Source of the DNA: Billgrantia campisalis
GTDB taxonomy: Bacteria > Pseudomonadota > Gammaproteobacteria > Pseudomonadales > Halomonadaceae
Direction: 5' to 3'
Assembly: GCF_022341425.1 (NCBI RefSeq)
Contig: NZ_JABFUC010000017.1
Span: 1-64,000 of the forward strand
DNA length: 64,000 bases
Shown: piece by piece, positions 55,857 to 64,000 of the stretch
Layout: each line of letters opens with the position of its first letter
Numbering within the stretch: position 1 is the stretch's first letter
Position numbers and translations under genes: made by a program
The notes under the pieces: model-generated
Databases searched by the model: none
Told to the model about the DNA's origin: nothing
What the model saw: the letters and a program-made list of their open reading frames with translations, nothing else

Positions 55857-57989
55857 GTGAATCCGGTCAAGAAAACGTTTGAGTACGGTCGCAGCACCGT
55901 CACCCTGGAAACCGGGCGCATTGCCCGCCAGGCCACCGGTGCCGTGATGGTCACCATGGATGACACCGTGGTGCTGTGCACCGTGGTGGCGAAGAAGGAC
56001 GCCAACCCCAACCAGCCGTTCTTTCCGCTGGCGGTATTCTATCAGGAGAAGACCTATGCCGTGGGCAAGATCCCCGGTGGCTTCTTCAAGCGCGAGGGGC
56101 GCCCCACCGAGAAGGAGACCCTCACCTCGCGGCTGATCGATCGCCCGATTCGTCCGCTGTTCCCCAAGGGGTTCATGAACGAGGTGCAGGTGATCTGTAC
56201 CGTGCTCTCCACCGACCGCAATCATGACCCGGACATCGCCGCGCTGCTCGGTACCTCCGCGGCCCTGGCCATCTCCGGTGTGCCGTTCAATGGCCCGATC
56301 GGGGCGGCCCGGGTGGGCTTCACCGAGGACAAGGGCTACTTCCTCAACCCCACCGTGGAAGACCTGACCACCTCCGAGCTGGACATGGTCGTCGCCGGCA
56401 CCGAGAAGGCCGTGCTGATGGTCGAGTCCGAGGCCTCCGAGCTGCTCGAGGACGAGATGCTGGGCGCGGTGCTCTACGGCCACCAGGAGATGCAGGTGGC
56501 CATCAAGGCCATCAATGAGCTGGCCGCCGAGGCCGGCAAGCCCAAGTGGGACTGGCAGCCGCCGGCGGAGAATGTCGCGCTCAAGGAGGCCGTGGCGCGT
56601 GGCTTCGAGGCCAAGGTGGGCGAGGCCTATCGCATCACCGACAAGATGGTGCGCCAGGATACGCTCTCCGCGCTCAAGGCCGAGGCCGTCGAACAGCTGG
56701 CCGGGGAAGAAGAAGGCCAGTTCGATGCCGATGAGGTAAAAAGTGCCTTCGCCGGCCTCGAGAAGCGCGTGGTGCGCTCGCGGGTGATCAAGGGCGAGCC
56801 GCGCATCGACGGCCGCGACCACAAGACCGTGCGGCCGCTGGCCATCGAGGTCGGCACCCTGCCCAAGACCCACGGCTCGGCGATCTTCACCCGCGGCGAG
56901 ACCCAGGCGATCGTCATCGCCACCCTGGGCACGCTGCGCGACGCCCAGCTGATCGAGTCCCTGGAGGGGGAGCGCAAGGATCGCTTCCTGTTGCACTACA
57001 ACTTCCCGCCCTACTGCGTGGGCGAGGCCGGCTTCATGGGCGGGCCCAAGCGCCGCGAGATCGGTCACGGTCGCCTGGCGCGGCGCGGCGTCGAGGCGAT
57101 GCTGCCCAGCGACGACGAGTTCCCCTACACCATCCGCGTGGTCTCCGAGATCACCGAGTCCAACGGTTCCAGCTCCATGGCCTCGGTGTGCGGCTCGTCG
57201 CTGGCGCTGATGGATGCCGGCGTGCCGATGAAGGCGCCGGTGGCGGGCATCGCCATGGGCCTGGTCAAGGATGACGACGGCTTTGCGGTCTTGACCGATA
57301 TCCTGGGCGACGAGGACCACCTGGGCGATATGGACTTCAAGGTGGCCGGTAGCGCCGCCGGCGTCACCGCCCTGCAGATGGATATCAAGATCGAGGGCAT
57401 CAACGAGGAGATCATGGAGCAGGCGCTGCAGCAGGCCAACGAGGCGCGTCTGCACATCCTCGAGCAGATGAATGCGGTGATCGGCCAGAGCCGCGCCGAG
57501 GTCTCTGAGAACGCGCCCTCCATGGCCACCATCAAGATCGACCCGGACAAGATCCGCGACGTCATCGGCAAGGGGGGCGCCACCATTCGCAAGATCTGCG
57601 AGGACACCGGCGCCTCCATCGACCTGGACGACGACGGCACCGTGCGTATCTACGCCGAGGACAAGGCGGCGGCCAAGCGGGCCATCGATACCGTGCTGGC
57701 GATCACCGCCGAGCCCGAGATCGGCCAGCTCTACCGCGGCAAGGTGGTGCGTATCGCCGACTTCGGCGCCTTCGTCAACATCATGCCGGGCACCGATGGC
57801 CTGGTGCATATCTCGCAGATCGTGCCCGAGCGGGTCAACGACGTGCGTGATTTCCTCAACGAGGGTGACGAGATCGTGGTCAAGGTGCTCGATATCGACA
57901 ACCGCAACCGCGTGAAGCTCTCCATCAAGGAGATCACCCCGGAAGAGAAGGCCGCCTTCGAGGCCGCCGAGGCCGAGACCGCGGTGTAA
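55857..57989 (+). CDS. pnp: Polynucleotide phosphorylase
   Basis: 710 residues from GTG 55857 ([20 protein letters not shown]), with AAGGAAG upstream; upstream in-frame codons are not family sequence. Two RNase PH domains (about 10-230 and 320-540; [35 protein letters not shown]) are followed by KH ([17 protein letters not shown]) and S1 ([18 protein letters not shown]). It is a 3'-5' phosphorolytic exoribonuclease of the degradosome. Confidence 0.97.
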   Translation: MNPVKKTFEYGRSTVTLETGRIARQATGAVMVTMDDTVVLCTVVAKKDANPNQPFFPLAVFYQEKTYAVGKIPGGFFKREGRPTEKETLTSRLIDRPIRPLFPKGFMNEVQVICTVLSTDRNHDPDIAALLGTSAALAISGVPFNGPIGAARVGFTEDKGYFLNPTVEDLTTSELDMVVAGTEKAVLMVESEASELLEDEMLGAVLYGHQEMQVAIKAINELAAEAGKPKWDWQPPAENVALKEAVARGFEAKVGEAYRITDKMVRQDTLSALKAEAVEQLAGEEEGQFDADEVKSAFAGLEKRVVRSRVIKGEPRIDGRDHKTVRPLAIEVGTLPKTHGSAIFTRGETQAIVIATLGTLRDAQLIESLEGERKDRFLLHYNFPPYCVGEAGFMGGPKRREIGHGRLARRGVEAMLPSDDEFPYTIRVVSEITESNGSSSMASVCGSSLALMDAGVPMKAPVAGIAMGLVKDDDGFAVLTDILGDEDHLGDMDFKVAGSAAGVTALQMDIKIEGINEEIMEQALQQANEARLHILEQMNAVIGQSRAEVSENAPSMATIKIDPDKIRDVIGKGGATIRKICEDTGASIDLDDDGTVRIYAEDKAAAKRAIDTVLAITAEPEIGQLYRGKVVRIADFGAFVNIMPGTDGLVHISQIVPERVNDVRDFLNEGDEIVVKVLDIDNRNRVKLSIKEITPEEKAAFEAAEAETAV

Positions 57990-58018
57990 GCGGCGAGCCA
58001 CAAGCTCCAAGGCGCAAC

Positions 58019-58058
58019 AAAAACCGCCCCCGCAGCCTTAGCTGCGGGGGCGGTTTTT
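58019..58058. terminator. Bidirectional terminator after pnp
   Basis: A perfect 16-bp stem (58021-58036 with 58041-58056) with a CTTA loop is flanked by As on the left and Ts on the right, so it can work from pnp and from the convergent thiolase side. Confidence 0.92.
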
Positions 58059-58082
58059 CGTGGGCGATGCGGCTGATCCGGC

Positions 58083-58166
58083 GACAGGTCTCGAGGGGGC
58101 GCTGTAAACCCATCCCTGGGCGCTACCGATTCCATCCCTGGAATAGGACCCCCTCTACGACCTGTC
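58083..58166 (-). repeat. 85-nt structured intergenic repeat, copy C
   Basis: Inverted relative to A and B. Outer arms 58149-58166 and 58083-58100 pair (CAGGTC with GACCTG). On the minus strand the hairpins are ATTCC-AGGGAT-GGAAT (58144-58129) and CCC-AGGGAT-GGG (58120-58109). It starts 32 nt after the thiolase stop, again in sense with the upstream gene. Confidence 0.85.
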
Positions 58167-58197
58167 CCCGGCGCCGCTCATGCTGAGGTGCTTGCCT

Positions 58198-59373
58198 TTA
58201 CCGCTCGATGGCCAGCGCCACGCCCTGACCGCCGCCGATACACAGGGTGGCGAGGCCCTTCTTGGCGTCGCGGGCGATCATCTCGTGCAGCAGGGTCACC
58301 AGCACCCGGCAGCCGGAGGCGCCGATGGGATGGCCAAGCGCGATGGCGCCGCCGTTGACGTTGATCTTGCTGGCATCCCAGCCCAGCTCCTTGTTGACCG
58401 AGAGTGCCTGGGCGGCGAAGGCCTCGTTGGCCTCGACCAGGTCCAGGTCGTCGAGGCTCCAGCCGGCCTTCTCGAGGCAGCGGCGGGTGGCCGGGGCCGG
58501 GCCGATGCCCATGATCGCCGGGTCGACGCCGGCGTTGGAGTAGGCGGCAATCCGTGCCAGCGGCTCGAGGCCGAGCTGCTTGGCCTTCTCGGCGGAGCAG
58601 AGCATCACCACGGCAGCGCCGTCGTTGATGGAGGAGGCGTTGCCGGCGGTGATGGTGCCGTCCTTCTTGAAGGCGGGGCGCATGCCGGAGAGCTTCTCGG
58701 CGGTCACCGAGCGCGGGCCTTCGTCGGTGTCGAAGACCAGCGGGTCACCCTTGCGCTGGGGAACCTCCACCGGGACGATCTGGCTCTTGAACTTGCCCTC
58801 CTGGATGGCCGTGGTGGCCTTCTGCTGGGAGGCGGCGGCGAACTCGTCCATCTCTTCACGGGTGATGCCGTATTTCTCGGCCAGGTTCTCGGCGGTGATA
58901 CCCATGTGGTAGTTGTTGAAGGCGTCCCACAGGCCGTCGTGGACCATGGTGTCGACGGCCTTCCAGTCGCCCATGCGCTGACCGTTGCGCGAGTTGGGCA
59001 GCACGTGCGGGGAGGCGGACATGTTCTCCTGGCCGCCGGCCAGGATCAGCTCGGCGTCGCCGCAGCGGATCGCCTGGGTCGCCAGGTGCAGCGCCTTGAG
59101 GCCCGAGCCGCACACCTTGTTGATGGTCATGGCGGGGACGGCATCGGGCAGGCCGGCCTTGATGGCCGCCTGGCGGGCCGGGTTCTGGCCGACGCCTGCG
59201 GTCAGCACCTGGCCGAGCAGCACCTCGTCGACTTGGTCGCCGGCCACGCCGGTGCTGGCCAGGATATCCTTGATCACCAAGGCGCCCAGGTCGCTGGCGG
59301 GAATTCCGGCCAGGGAGCCGCCGAAGGTGCCGATGGCGGTACGGCGTGCGGCAACGATCACCACGTCTTGCAT
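58198..59373 (-). CDS. Acetyl-CoA C-acyltransferase (thiolase II)
   Basis: 391 residues. Condenses two acetyl-CoA to acetoacetyl-CoA, or the reverse. The acyl-accepting cysteine lies in [13 protein letters not shown] at about residue 88, and the C-terminal [15 protein letters not shown] and CIGGGQG segments supply the His and second Cys. In this group it could feed polyhydroxybutyrate synthesis (PhaA-like) or fatty acid degradation. It stands alone on the minus strand. Confidence 0.93.
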   Translation of the reverse strand: MQDVVIVAARRTAIGTFGGSLAGIPASDLGALVIKDILASTGVAGDQVDEVLLGQVLTAGVGQNPARQAAIKAGLPDAVPAMTINKVCGSGLKALHLATQAIRCGDAELILAGGQENMSASPHVLPNSRNGQRMGDWKAVDTMVHDGLWDAFNNYHMGITAENLAEKYGITREEMDEFAAASQQKATTAIQEGKFKSQIVPVEVPQRKGDPLVFDTDEGPRSVTAEKLSGMRPAFKKDGTITAGNASSINDGAAVVMLCSAEKAKQLGLEPLARIAAYSNAGVDPAIMGIGPAPATRRCLEKAGWSLDDLDLVEANEAFAAQALSVNKELGWDASKINVNGGAIALGHPIGASGCRVLVTLLHEMIARDAKKGLATLCIGGGQGVALAIER

Positions 59374-59571
59374 GGGGTTACTCCTGAAGGTGGTTGGCAG
59401 TCTTCACGATTGCCAGCATAGGGCAATGTTTTGCAGTGCGGCAATCCCCCTTGGGTCGAGGGGGGTGGCTACCCAGTATAGCCGGGTCGGGGCGAGATGG
59501 GGCGAGATGGGGATGAGAGAGGCGGTGGGGGCGCTGGAAAGCGCGTGTGGGGAGGCGGCAAGGCACCCCCG

Positions 59572-59593
59572 CAGCGGGGTGCCTGCCGGGGGC
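59572..59593 (-). terminator. Hairpin after panD
   Basis: GGCACCCC pairs with GGGGTGCC around a 6-base loop, directly after the panD stop. On the minus strand it is followed by TTGCC, so it is weak. Between it and the thiolase start (59374) I see only GC-rich DNA without a recognisable element. Confidence 0.6.
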
Positions 59594-59594
59594 G

Positions 59595-59975
59595 TCAGGC
59601 CAGCTGAACGGGGATGGCGTTGCTGGTGTGGCTGACGTCGTTGCCTTCCTTGAGATAGACCAGGGCCGGCTGGTGGGCGTCGAGTTCGGCTTCGCTGTAG
59701 TGGCCATAGCTGCAGATGATCACGCGGTCGCCGGGGCCGGCCAGGTGGGCGGCGGCGCCGTTGATCGAGATGACCTGGGAGCCCTCCTCGGCGCGAATGG
59801 CGTAGGTGGTGAAGCGCTGGCCGTTCTCGACGTTGTAGATCTGGATCTGCTCATTCTCGCGGATGCCGGACATGTCCAGCAGGTCGCCGTCGATGGCGCA
59901 GGAGCCTTCGTAGTTGAGCACGGCGTGGGTGACGCGGGCCATGTGCAGCTTGGCCTTGAGCATGACGGTATACAT
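59595..59975 (-). CDS. panD: Aspartate 1-decarboxylase
   Basis: 126 residues. It makes beta-alanine for pantothenate. The self-cleavage site is Gly24-Ser25 in [11 protein letters not shown], producing the pyruvoyl cofactor. [29 protein letters not shown] are conserved. It is the last gene of pcnB-folK-panB-panC-panD. Confidence 0.97.
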   Translation of the reverse strand: MYTVMLKAKLHMARVTHAVLNYEGSCAIDGDLLDMSGIRENEQIQIYNVENGQRFTTYAIRAEEGSQVISINGAAAHLAGPGDRVIICSYGHYSEAELDAHQPALVYLKEGNDVSHTSNAIPVQLA

Positions 59976-60011
59976 GGTGCGGGGTCCTCTTGGTGTCTCA
60001 GTAGCCGTGGT

Positions 60012-60860
60012 TCAGCCCGGCAGGGTCAGGGTCAGATTGTCGATCAGTCGGGTCGGGCCCAGCCGCGCCGCCGCCAGCAGCACGGCATCGCGGGTCGTCG
60101 CCGTGACCGGGCCCAGGTCGGCGGCGCGCAGTTCCAGGTAGTCCGGGGCAAAGCCCGCCTCGCGCAGCCGCGCCAGGGCGTCGTCCAGTGTCGTGGCGGT
60201 CGGCGCTCCGGCCTCCAGGGCGTCGCGGGCCTGGCACAGGGTGCGGTAGAGCGTCGGGGCCCGGCGGCGCTGGTCGGCATCGAGATAGCCGTTGCGCGAG
60301 GAGAGGGCCAGCCCATCTTCGGTGCGCACGATGGGCACGCCGATGACCTCGATGGGGTAGTGCAGATCGGTGACCAGCTTGCGGATCACCGCCAGCTGCT
60401 GGTAGTCCTTCTCGCCGAAGCAGGCCGCATCGGGCTGCACCAGGTTGAACAGGATGCTGACCACCGTGGCGACGCCGTCGAAGTGGCCGGGCCGGTCGCC
60501 GCCGCACAGTCCTTCGCTGACCTCGGGGACGCAGACGCGGGTCTGGTGGGCCAGGCCCCGGGGATAGAGCATCGTCGGGTCGGGCGCGAACAGCAGATCG
60601 CAGCCGGCGTCTTCCAGCTGCGCCTGGTCCGCCTCCAGGGTGCGCGGGTAGGCGTCGAGATCCTCGCCGGGGCCGAACTGCATGGGGTTGACGAAGATGG
60701 TGGCGATCACCACCTCGGCATGGCGCCGGGCGTTTTCCACCAGCGCCAGGTGGCCGGCATGCAGGTTGCCCATGGTCGGCACCAGGGCGATGCGCTGGTC
60801 GCGGCGGCGGAACTCGCCGAGGGCTTCGCGCAGCGCGTCAATCTCTCGCAGGGTACGCAT
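60012..60860 (-). CDS. panC: Pantothenate synthetase
   Basis: 282 residues. It joins pantoate and beta-alanine with ATP. The HIGH-like motif is [14 protein letters not shown] at about residues 29-42; [19 protein letters not shown] and [17 protein letters not shown] follow. It lies between panB (21 bp) and panD (36 bp), matching its substrates. Confidence 0.97.
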   Translation of the reverse strand: MRTLREIDALREALGEFRRRDQRIALVPTMGNLHAGHLALVENARRHAEVVIATIFVNPMQFGPGEDLDAYPRTLEADQAQLEDAGCDLLFAPDPTMLYPRGLAHQTRVCVPEVSEGLCGGDRPGHFDGVATVVSILFNLVQPDAACFGEKDYQQLAVIRKLVTDLHYPIEVIGVPIVRTEDGLALSSRNGYLDADQRRRAPTLYRTLCQARDALEAGAPTATTLDDALARLREAGFAPDYLELRAADLGPVTATTRDAVLLAAARLGPTRLIDNLTLTLPG

Positions 60861-60881
60861 GGTGGGCTCCTGAGCGTAATG

Positions 60882-61673
60882 CTAGAAACAGTGCGCCTCG
60901 GCCGGGAAGCGGCGGGCCTTGACGTCTTCGTGGTAGCGGCGAAAGGCGCTCTGGACGTCCTCGGCCTCGGCCAGGAAGTTCTTGACGAAGCGCGGGGTGC
61001 GGCCGTGGGTCACGCCGAGCACGTCGTGCATCACCAGGATCTGGCCGTCGACGTCGGGGCCGGCGCCGATGCCGATCACCGGCACCTCCAGCGCCTCGCT
61101 CACCGCACGACCCAGGCTCGCCGGCACGCACTCCAGCAGGATCACCGAGGCACCGGCGTCGACCAGGGTGCGGGCATCCTCGAGGATCTGGCCGGCGCGC
61201 TCGGCGTCGCGCCCCTGCACCTTGTAGCCGCCCAGCTGATAGACGGTCTGGGGGGTCAGCCCCAGGTGGGCGCAGACCGGCACCCCGCGGCGGGTCAGCT
61301 CACGGATGCCGTCGGCCATCCAGGCCTCGCCCTCGACCTTGACCAGTTCGGCGCCGGCGCGCATCAGCTCGCCGGCATCCTGCAGCAGCCGCTCCTGGCT
61401 CGAATTGCTCATGAACGGCAGGTCGACCATCAGCAGGCTGGCCCCCTTGCCGCGTGCCACGCAGCGGGTGTGGTAGCAGATGTCGTCGAGGGTCACCGGC
61501 AGGGTGCTGGCGTGGCCCTGCAGGACCATGCCCAGGGAGTCGCCCACCAGCAGGACCTCGATGCCGGCCTCGCTGGCGGCGCGGGCGAAGGAGGCGTCGT
61601 AGGCGGTCAGGCAGCTGAAGGGCTCTCCGGCCTGCTTGCGGGCCCTGAGCGTGCTGAGGGTGACGGTCTTCAT
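60882..61673 (-). CDS. panB: 3-methyl-2-oxobutanoate hydroxymethyltransferase
   Basis: 263 residues from ATG at 61671-61673; the frame extends upstream but lacks family sequence. It makes ketopantoate. FSCLTAYDASFARAASEAG, LLVGDSLGMVLQGHASTLPV and GIGAGPDVDGQILVMHD are diagnostic. First of the three pan genes. It is 101 bp after folK. Confidence 0.97.
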   Translation of the reverse strand: MKTVTLSTLRARKQAGEPFSCLTAYDASFARAASEAGIEVLLVGDSLGMVLQGHASTLPVTLDDICYHTRCVARGKGASLLMVDLPFMSNSSQERLLQDAGELMRAGAELVKVEGEAWMADGIRELTRRGVPVCAHLGLTPQTVYQLGGYKVQGRDAERAGQILEDARTLVDAGASVILLECVPASLGRAVSEALEVPVIGIGAGPDVDGQILVMHDVLGVTHGRTPRFVKNFLAEAEDVQSAFRRYHEDVKARRFPAEAHCF

Positions 61674-61774
61674 GGCGTGCTCTCGTGTTGTCCTGGGCGG
61701 ACGGCCTTGGCCGTGGCGCCCGCAATCCGCGTGATTGTTACCAGAATGCGCCATCCGTGTCGACAGGTAACATC

Positions 61775-62284
61775 TTATTCATCGCGTGGGTTGTTGGGTA
61801 ACACCTGCAGCCCGTCGTCGAGGGGCAGGGCCTCTCTCAGGGCGGCCAGGCGACGGCCGTCGGGCAGTTGCAGCTCGGGTGCCAGCTCGGCGAGCGGCAC
61901 CACCACGAAGGCGCGTGCCGCCAGCTCGGGATGAGGCACGCGCAGCCGGGGCGTGTCGATGACGCGATCCCCGTACAGCAGCAGGTCCAGATCCAGGGTG
62001 CGGGGGCCCCAGCGCCGCCGGCGCACCCGGCGATGGCGCTGCTCCAGGGCCTGCAGCTGGTCGAGCAGTGCCAAGGGTGAGAGGCGGGTCTCGAGGCGGG
62101 CCACCGCATTGACGAAGTCGGGCTGGTCCACGGGGCCGACCGGGGCGCTGACATAGAGGCGAGAGGCCTGAACCCGCCCGGTCAGCGGCAGTCTTTCCAG
62201 CGCCTCGAGGGCCCGTTCGATCTGCTCCCGGGGGCCGTCGAGATTGCTGCCCAGCCCCACGTAGGCATCGACTGTCCGGCTCAT
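61775..62284 (-). CDS. folK: 2-amino-4-hydroxy-6-hydroxymethyldihydropteridine pyrophosphokinase
   Basis: 169 residues. It activates the pterin for FolP. AYVGLGSNLDGPREQIERAL is the start; RRWGPRTLDLDLLLYGD holds the magnesium aspartates. It overlaps the end of pcnB by four bases (translational coupling). Confidence 0.96.
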   Translation of the reverse strand: MSRTVDAYVGLGSNLDGPREQIERALEALERLPLTGRVQASRLYVSAPVGPVDQPDFVNAVARLETRLSPLALLDQLQALEQRHRRVRRRRWGPRTLDLDLLLYGDRVIDTPRLRVPHPELAARAFVVVPLAELAPELQLPDGRRLAALREALPLDDGLQVLPNNPRDE

Positions 62285-63684
62285 GAGCTGCTGGGCGGCG
62301 TGCTGCGGCGACGCCGCTTGCGCGGACGGCGGCGCCGGGAGCGGCCGCCACCCGGTTCGCTATCCTGGGCCTTGCCGACCAGGCGCTGCTGGTCATGCTC
62401 GTCGCCCTCCTGGTAGGCGGTCCACCAGTCGCCGAGCCCCGGGGGAATCTCGCCGGCGGCTTCGCGCAGCAGCAGGAAGTCATAGGCGGCGCGGAAGCGC
62501 GGGTGTTCACGCGTCTGGCTGGCGCGCTTGCCACCCCGCTTCGGCAGGCGCTGCTGCAGGTCCCAGATGTCACGCATCGGCAGGCTGAAGCGCTTGGGAA
62601 TCGAGATATGCTGCAGCTGGCGGGAGATGACCGGCTGGGCGGCGGCCTGCAGCGCGGGAATCGGTGGCATGCCATCGGCCTCGAGTGCCGCCTGGCGCAG
62701 CTGGACCGGCCCCCACAGCAGCGCCGCAAACAGGAAGGCCGGGGTCACCGGGCGCTCCTCGTGGATGCGCCGGTCGGTGCTGGCCAGGGCGGCTTCGATC
62801 AGCGGCTCGGCCCAGGGCAACTCGGCCATGGCCTCCTCGGACTCGGGGAAGAGCATGGCGAACAGCCCGTAGCGGCGCAGCTGGCGGAAGGTCTCGACAC
62901 CGTGGCCGGCCATGAACAGCTTGAGAATCTCGTCGAACAGCCGGGCGGGGGGGATCTGCAGCAGCAGCGGCGCCAGCTCGAAGATCGGTGCTTCGCTGTC
63001 CGGGGCGATATGGAAGTCGAGCTTGGCGGCGAAGCGCACGGCGCGCAGCATGCGCACCGGGTCTTCGCGATAGCGGGTCGCCGGGTCGCCGATCAGCCGC
63101 AGGGTGCGCGACTCGATGTCGCGAACGCCGTCGGCGAAGTCATGGATCGAGAAGTCGGCAATGCTGTAGTAGAGCGCATTGATGGTGAAGTCCCGACGGA
63201 TGGCGTCTTCCTGAATGTTGCCCCAGACGTTGTCACGCAGCAGCAGGCCGTCTTCGGACTGCTGGGCAAGATGGTCGCCATGGTCGTCGCCCGGCTGGCC
63301 GCGGAAGGTGGTGACCTCGATCACCTCGCGGCCGAAGCGTACGTGCACGATGCGAAAACGCCGGCCGATGATGCGCGAGTTGCGAAACAGCTCGCGGACC
63401 TGCTCCGGGGTGGCATCGGTGGCGACGTCGAAGTCCTTGGGCATCTTGCCGAGCAGGGCGTCGCGAATGCAGCCCCCCACCAGGTAGGCCTCGTAGCCGG
63501 CGTTGTGCAGGCGGTAGAGCACCTTGAGCGCCGGCTCGCTGAAGTGCTGGCGCGACACGGGGTGTTCGTTGCGCGGGATGATGCGGGGCCCGGCAATGGC
63601 GCCAGCGGCGGCCTCTTCGGGGCCGAACAGCGATCTCAAATGCTCGCCTGGGCTCTGCAGAAAGCGGGTAAATCCTTTGAACAT
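62281..63684 (-). CDS. pcnB: Poly(A) polymerase I
   Basis: 467 residues from the ATG at 63682-63684 (MFKGFTRFLQSPGEHLRSL). Class II nucleotidyltransferase: YLVGGCIRDALLGKMPKDFD (about 75-95) holds the GG and D-x-D catalytic motif. RDFTINALYY and GDPATRYREDPVRMLRAVRF follow. The Arg/Lys-rich tail (about 440-460) is typical of bacterial PcnB versus CCA-adding enzymes. It adds 3' tails that promote RNA decay, complementing pnp nearby. First gene of the minus-strand operon with folK and panBCD. Confidence 0.96.
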   Translation of the reverse strand: MFKGFTRFLQSPGEHLRSLFGPEEAAAGAIAGPRIIPRNEHPVSRQHFSEPALKVLYRLHNAGYEAYLVGGCIRDALLGKMPKDFDVATDATPEQVRELFRNSRIIGRRFRIVHVRFGREVIEVTTFRGQPGDDHGDHLAQQSEDGLLLRDNVWGNIQEDAIRRDFTINALYYSIADFSIHDFADGVRDIESRTLRLIGDPATRYREDPVRMLRAVRFAAKLDFHIAPDSEAPIFELAPLLLQIPPARLFDEILKLFMAGHGVETFRQLRRYGLFAMLFPESEEAMAELPWAEPLIEAALASTDRRIHEERPVTPAFLFAALLWGPVQLRQAALEADGMPPIPALQAAAQPVISRQLQHISIPKRFSLPMRDIWDLQQRLPKRGGKRASQTREHPRFRAAYDFLLLREAAGEIPPGLGDWWTAYQEGDEHDQQRLVGKAQDSEPGGGRSRRRRPRKRRRRSTPPSSS

Positions 63685-64000
63685 GCGGCGATATCGCCTC
63701 GCAGGGTGCGAAAAGGGAGAGTGTAGCCGACCCCGCCACCCAGGGGAAACACCTTCGCGGCTGGCGTCGCCGTCGAGTGGCGGGTCTGGCCCGGGGATGA
63801 GTGGCGCGCACAGCAAAAGAGGAGGCCCTTGGGCCTCCTCCGACAAGCAAAAAGCGCTGCATCCGTGCGGCTGATTCTTCTTCGTGATGGCGCATCGCCT
63901 TGAATACGCACCACAGTCACCAAGGAGTACACAGGCAAGCAGTGTTGTTGTGATTGTTGACGTTCCTGGTGGCGACCGTCTCGTATTCAAAACAATAATC
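63685..64000. other. Region upstream of pcnB to the window end
   Basis: 316 bp without a gene I can support. It contains a terminator (63815-63840) for a gene beyond the right edge. Positions 63850-64000 are distinctly AT-richer, and no reading frame there looks conserved; the pcnB promoter should be between 63690 and 63800 but I see no clear boxes. Confidence 0.5.
63815..63840 (-). terminator. Terminator of a gene right of the window
   Basis: On the minus strand GAGGAGGCCC and GGGCCTCCTC form a 10-bp stem with a very short loop, followed by TTTTGC. It would end a minus-strand transcript entering from beyond 64000. Confidence 0.75.

Noticed and set aside
63850..64000. C-terminal end of a minus-strand gene (dksA would be expected near pcnB)
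   Set aside because: None of the three minus frames shows DksA-like or other conserved sequence and composition is AT-rich; treated as intergenic.

Overview
The window looks like chromosome from a high-GC gammaproteobacterium, most likely Halomonas or a close relative (Halomonadaceae). The evidence is the conserved block order secG / tRNA-Leu / tRNA-fMet / rimP-nusA-infB-rbfA-truB-rpsO-pnp, the order smpB / ratA-rnfH / bamE / fur / recN / grpE-dnaK-dnaJ, the carboxynorspermidine-type polyamine genes, and a tmRNA tag ending ALAA. No database search was run, so the genus is an inference.

Layout. 1-1531: the start of pyruvate kinase (minus) divergent from gap, with two HexR-like palindromes between them. 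1793-16203: a complete myo-inositol catabolic regulon. A minus-strand operon (RpiR-type regulator, iolG, iolB) is divergent from a plus-strand operon (binding protein, permease, ATPase, Hyi-like isomerase, iolC-DUF2090 fusion, iolD, iolE, iolA, a second Gfo/Idh/MocA dehydrogenase). Two identical-architecture 14-bp palindromes, exactly 60 bp apart, sit in the divergent promoter region. 16216-20056: an aspartate kinase and the carboxynorspermidine decarboxylase/dehydrogenase pair. 20281-21933: a small accessory patch (short ORF, RelE/XRE toxin-antitoxin, integrase relic) abutting the 3' end of ssrA (tmRNA), which suggests an eroded insertion. 21973-30416: conserved housekeeping and heat-shock genes with recognisable sigma-32 promoters. 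30429-35424: a second accessory stretch with an HNH endonuclease, DUF2218 protein, EamA transporter, an unusual Clp1/Grc3-like kinase fused to an RNase Z-like domain, and a HigBA module. 35488-48798: dapB, carAB-greA, yhbY, rlmE-ftsH-folP-glmM, tpiA-secG. 48832-57989: tRNAs and the translation/RNA-decay operon. 58198-63684: a thiolase, then pcnB-folK-panBCD on the minus strand, with intergenic DNA to the end.

How the genes work together. The inositol block imports inositol, oxidises it (IolG), dehydrates it (IolE), opens the ring (IolD), isomerises (IolB), phosphorylates and probably cleaves (IolC-DUF2090), and feeds malonate semialdehyde to acetyl-CoA (IolA). Most of the remainder is housekeeping.

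The least explained features are (i) an 85-nt repeat present three times (after dapB, glmM and the thiolase), always in the sense direction 32-45 nt after a stop codon, with two hairpins whose stems covary while the loops keep GGA, resembling CsrA/RsmA sites; and (ii) the 654-residue Clp1/Grc3-like P-loop protein fused to an RNase Z-like metallo-beta-lactamase domain.
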